36,507 nt of DNA from positions 1 to 36,507 of the forward strand of contig CAYLZW010000022.1 of assembly GCA_964388085.1 (NCBI GenBank). Reading direction: 5' to 3'. Each line of letters starts with the position of its first letter. Within the stretch, counting starts at the first letter, position 1. This DNA is from CAYLZW01 sp964388085 (lineage in GTDB: Bacteria > Myxococcota > UBA727 > CAYLZW01). A program made the translations under genes and the position numbers. The notes under the pieces were generated by a model. That model saw only the letters and a program-made list of their open reading frames with translations. It ran no database searches and was not told the origin of the DNA. Below, piece after piece: positions 34,531 through 36,507 of this stretch.

Positions 34531-36336
34531 TCACGCCGCGAGGGCGAGGCCGAGGCGCGTCGCGAGCGCCTTCGGCACGACGAAGTGCGTGACGCTGATG
34601 CAGGGGTTGTGTCCGCTCGGCGGCGGATAGGGATAGACCGAGCGGCTGCGCACGCAGTGGGCGTCGACGCGCAAGTAGCCCGCGCGCTCGGCGCACTCGG
34701 ACCAGCTCGCGCGCGAGGGGCCTTCTTCGAGCGCGGACGGCGGGCGGGTCACGGCAGGGCGGAGCCCCTGGCCGCTGCGCTCGTGCACGTACTTGAAGCC
34801 CGCGTGGTAGGTGTTCCACGCCGTCTCGAGCAGATCCTCGACGGACAGCGCGCTCTCCTCGGTGAACAGGAGCACGATGCCCGCGCGGCAGTAGCCCTCG
34901 AGGACGCGCGTCATGGTCTCATCGGCGAGCTCGCCGTCCGGCGCGCGCACCTCGTGAAGACCGTTGCCCACCAGCATGACGGCCCCCTCGGCGGGCAAGC
35001 CGAACGACGACAGCGCGTCGAGCAGGATGGCGGGCTCTCCGATGTCGGCCTTCCGGACGAAGCGCATGTCCGCCGGCAGACGTCCGGCGCGCTGCTCGTC
35101 GACGGCGGCGTCGATGGCCGCCTCCTCGAGGTCCGCGCCGACGTAGCGCACGCGCTCGTCGCCGCTGCGCGCGAAGCGCTGCCGGGTCGCCTCTCCGCGA
35201 CCGAGCGCGTGCTCGATGAAGACGTCGTAACGAAACCCCGTCTGCGCGCAGAAGGCGTCGAGCGCGTCATTTGCCTTCTCGAAGCTTTTCGCGTTCGCCA
35301 CCTGGCTCGCCGCGACGTTCGCGGAGCGCTCGACCCACACGGCCCCGCGTCCGCGACGCAGGATGTCGGGGAGCTGCGCCAGGTACGGCTGGTAGGCCTC
35401 GATGATGCCCATGGGGCCGGGCCCGCGCTCCAGCACCCGGCGCCCCACCACGCCGAGCCGCCCTTGCTCGTCGACGACACCGGCGGCACGCAGGATCGAG
35501 AGCGCCACCTCGCCGGCCGCCGGCGCGCGCGGACACAGGTCCTGCGCGCGCGCGACGCTCTCCTGCAGCACCCCCGCGCCCTTGCCGCTCGCCTGCAGCG
35601 CGACGACCAGCGGCACCAGCAGCGAGCCGACATCGACCTCTTCGGGAGACGCCATCCACAGGCCCGAGTCCCTCGTGGCGACGGCGGTCGGCAACGCGCG
35701 CGCTTGTGCGAGGAGCGGCGCGCTGTCGACGTCGTCACCGTGCAGCGCTTCCGCCCAGCGAGAGGAGATGCGTAGGCCGCCGTCGTCCACCGGGGTCGTC
35801 TCTTCGAAAAGGCGCCGGGCGTGCCGGTGGGTCGCGAGCCGGTAGGCCTGGCCCGAGCGCGCGAGGTAGCCACGCGCGAGCAGGAAGCGGAGGTCGACGG
35901 CGAGCTCACGTCCGATGAGGCCCGGCTGCGTCGAGGAGACCGCCTCTCCGTCGAGCAGCCGCCGGGCCACGCCGAGCTCCCGGAGGGCGTGCACGACGTG
36001 ACGCAACAACCACAGATCGGACGGCGCCGTGATGGCCGCCGTCAGCACCACCTGGCGCACGACGCTGCCCGCGTCGCGCACGAAGCCGAGCTCGAGCTCC
36101 GCGGCGGCCTCGCGGCAGGCGCGCTCCTCGACGAGGGTGATGGCCTCGAGCACGCGCGGGCCGTGCCACAAAAGATGCGGCACCCAGTCGCGAAAGCGCG
36201 TCCACGCCGACGGCTCGAGGTACGGGAAGCCCGCGCTCGTGCGTCCGCTCGGCCGCGTCATGACGACGGCCAGCTCGCGCGCGAGCGGGGAGCCAGCGAT
36301 GGCGGGATCCGCCAGAAGGCGCTCGGTGAGGGGCAT
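34531..36336 (-). CDS. Large protein with C-terminal methyltransferase-like domain, unknown function
   Basis: I do not recognise the whole 601-residue protein. The N-terminal ~290 residues are helical, with winged-helix-like parts (LLRHVVHALRELGVARRL, and ILRAAGVVDEQGRLGVVGRR). Residues ~300-520 look like a Rossmann SAM-methyltransferase: FIEHALGRGEAT (373-384) fits motif I, YVGADLEEAAID (398-409) fits the acidic loop with Asp402, and VMLVGNGLHEVR (453-464) lies where motif IV is expected. There is no signal peptide or membrane helix. The ATG at 36334-36336 has GGAG six bases upstream; an earlier in-frame ATG at 36441 would put Arg-rich residues across the hairpin and is unlikely. It follows tRNA-Ser on the same strand and converges on the O-methyltransferase-like gene. 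Confidence 0.65.
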   Translation of the reverse strand: MPLTERLLADPAIAGSPLARELAVVMTRPSGRTSAGFPYLEPSAWTRFRDWVPHLLWHGPRVLEAITLVEERACREAAAELELGFVRDAGSVVRQVVLTAAITAPSDLWLLRHVVHALRELGVARRLLDGEAVSSTQPGLIGRELAVDLRFLLARGYLARSGQAYRLATHRHARRLFEETTPVDDGGLRISSRWAEALHGDDVDSAPLLAQARALPTAVATRDSGLWMASPEEVDVGSLLVPLVVALQASGKGAGVLQESVARAQDLCPRAPAAGEVALSILRAAGVVDEQGRLGVVGRRVLERGPGPMGIIEAYQPYLAQLPDILRRGRGAVWVERSANVAASQVANAKSFEKANDALDAFCAQTGFRYDVFIEHALGRGEATRQRFARSGDERVRYVGADLEEAAIDAAVDEQRAGRLPADMRFVRKADIGEPAILLDALSSFGLPAEGAVMLVGNGLHEVRAPDGELADETMTRVLEGYCRAGIVLLFTEESALSVEDLLETAWNTYHAGFKYVHERSGQGLRPAVTRPPSALEEGPSRASWSECAERAGYLRVDAHCVRSRSVYPYPPPSGHNPCISVTHFVVPKALATRLGLALAA

Positions 36337-36383
36337 GCCGCTCTCCTTCACCGTCCGCCTTAGCAGCTCCGCGCGTCGGGCGC

Positions 36384-36414
36384 GCGGCGACGAGGTTTGA
36401 ACCCTCGTCGCCGC
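36384..36414. terminator. Perfect 12-bp hairpin with T-arm-like loop
   Basis: GCGGCGACGAGG (36384-36395) and CCTCGTCGCCGC (36403-36414) are perfect inverted repeats around a 7-base loop. Read on the minus strand the loop is GTTCAAA, so the stem-loop resembles a tRNA T-arm. It lies 40 bases after the tRNA-Ser 3' end and 47 bases before the next gene's start. It may terminate the tRNA transcript, although no T-run follows, or be a tRNA-derived remnant. Confidence 0.5.
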
Positions 36415-36454
36415 AAAGGAGCGTCTTCGGAGCGGGAGCAAGAACCGGCAAAGT

Positions 36455-36507
36455 TGGCGAAGGGGGAGGGATTCGAACCCTCGGATGCTCGCGCATCGAC
36501 GGATTTC
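36455..36507 (-). tRNA. tRNA-Ser (NGA anticodon), 5' part outside the window
   Basis: The 3' two thirds of a class II tRNA read on the minus strand. Encoded CCA lies at 36455-36457, discriminator G at 36458, and the acceptor 3' strand CCCCTTC at 36459-36465. The T-arm is GAGGG / TTCGAAT / CCCTC (36466-36482). A long variable arm follows, with the stem GATGC, loop GCGA and stem GCATC, then the anticodon 3' stem TCCGT. At the window end the bases after the cut are G, A, A, A, which fit anticodon positions 35 and 36 (GA) followed by A37 and A38. A long variable arm, discriminator G and a xGA anticodon identify tRNA-Ser for UCN codons. The first anticodon base is not visible. Confidence 0.9.

Noticed and set aside
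36384..36414. A second tRNA gene suggested by the GTTCAAA loop
   Set aside because: Only a T-arm-like hairpin is present. No acceptor, D-arm or anticodon arm can be folded around it, and the stem is too long for a T-arm.

Overview
The window is 36.5 kb of very GC-rich DNA, packed on both strands with genes that use mostly G or C at third codon positions. Several features suggest a member of the Myxococcota (a Polyangia- or Myxococcia-type bacterium). These are a secreted HExxH peptidase ending in a Cys / hydrophobic / Arg tail of the MYXO-CTERM type, a large membrane-anchored Ser/Thr kinase, a GldG-like / DUF4340 ABC module, and many 4-base start-stop overlaps. This placement is inferred from protein style; no rRNA is present to confirm it.

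Left third (1-12.9 kb). A 5'-truncated bifunctional proline dehydrogenase / P5C dehydrogenase (putA) is followed by formate-tetrahydrofolate ligase (fhs). A minus-strand series then runs from 9.69 kb down to 4.10 kb: Ser/Thr kinase, alpha/beta hydrolase, RsmB-type rRNA methyltransferase, ribulose-phosphate 3-epimerase, and a small FHA-domain gene whose middle looks inverted. A DUF3467 protein diverges from the kinase. An acyl-CoA dehydrogenase-like gene and an NFACT (RqcH-like) ribosome-quality-control gene diverge from each other.

Middle (12.9-24.4 kb). A divergent pirin / LysR pair is followed by a short repeat-rich spacer. A minus-strand series then runs gyrA, lipoprotein, ABC ATPase, ABC permease, GldG-like protein, DUF4340 protein, with tight or overlapping junctions. 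GyrA carries Val where E. coli has Ser83.

Right third (23.7-36.5 kb). A small membrane protein converges on a striking five-gene minus-strand chain: secreted HExxH peptidase, PLP aminotransferase, zinc-ribbon membrane protein, catalytically dead M16 protein, active M16 peptidase. Every junction in it is a 4-base overlap. Upstream lie a CBS-pair protein and, divergently, a two-gene unit of a phytoene-desaturase/HpnE-like flavoprotein and an O-methyltransferase-like protein. A 601-residue protein with a C-terminal methyltransferase-like domain converges on that unit. It lies just downstream of a tRNA-Ser gene that is cut by the window end.

There is no CRISPR array, no transposase and no recognisable prophage. 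The best candidates for something undescribed are the five-gene protease/aminotransferase chain, the kinase with a duplicated Thr-containing linker motif plus a disrupted FHA gene in the same series, and the flavoprotein/methyltransferase locus next to tRNA-Ser.
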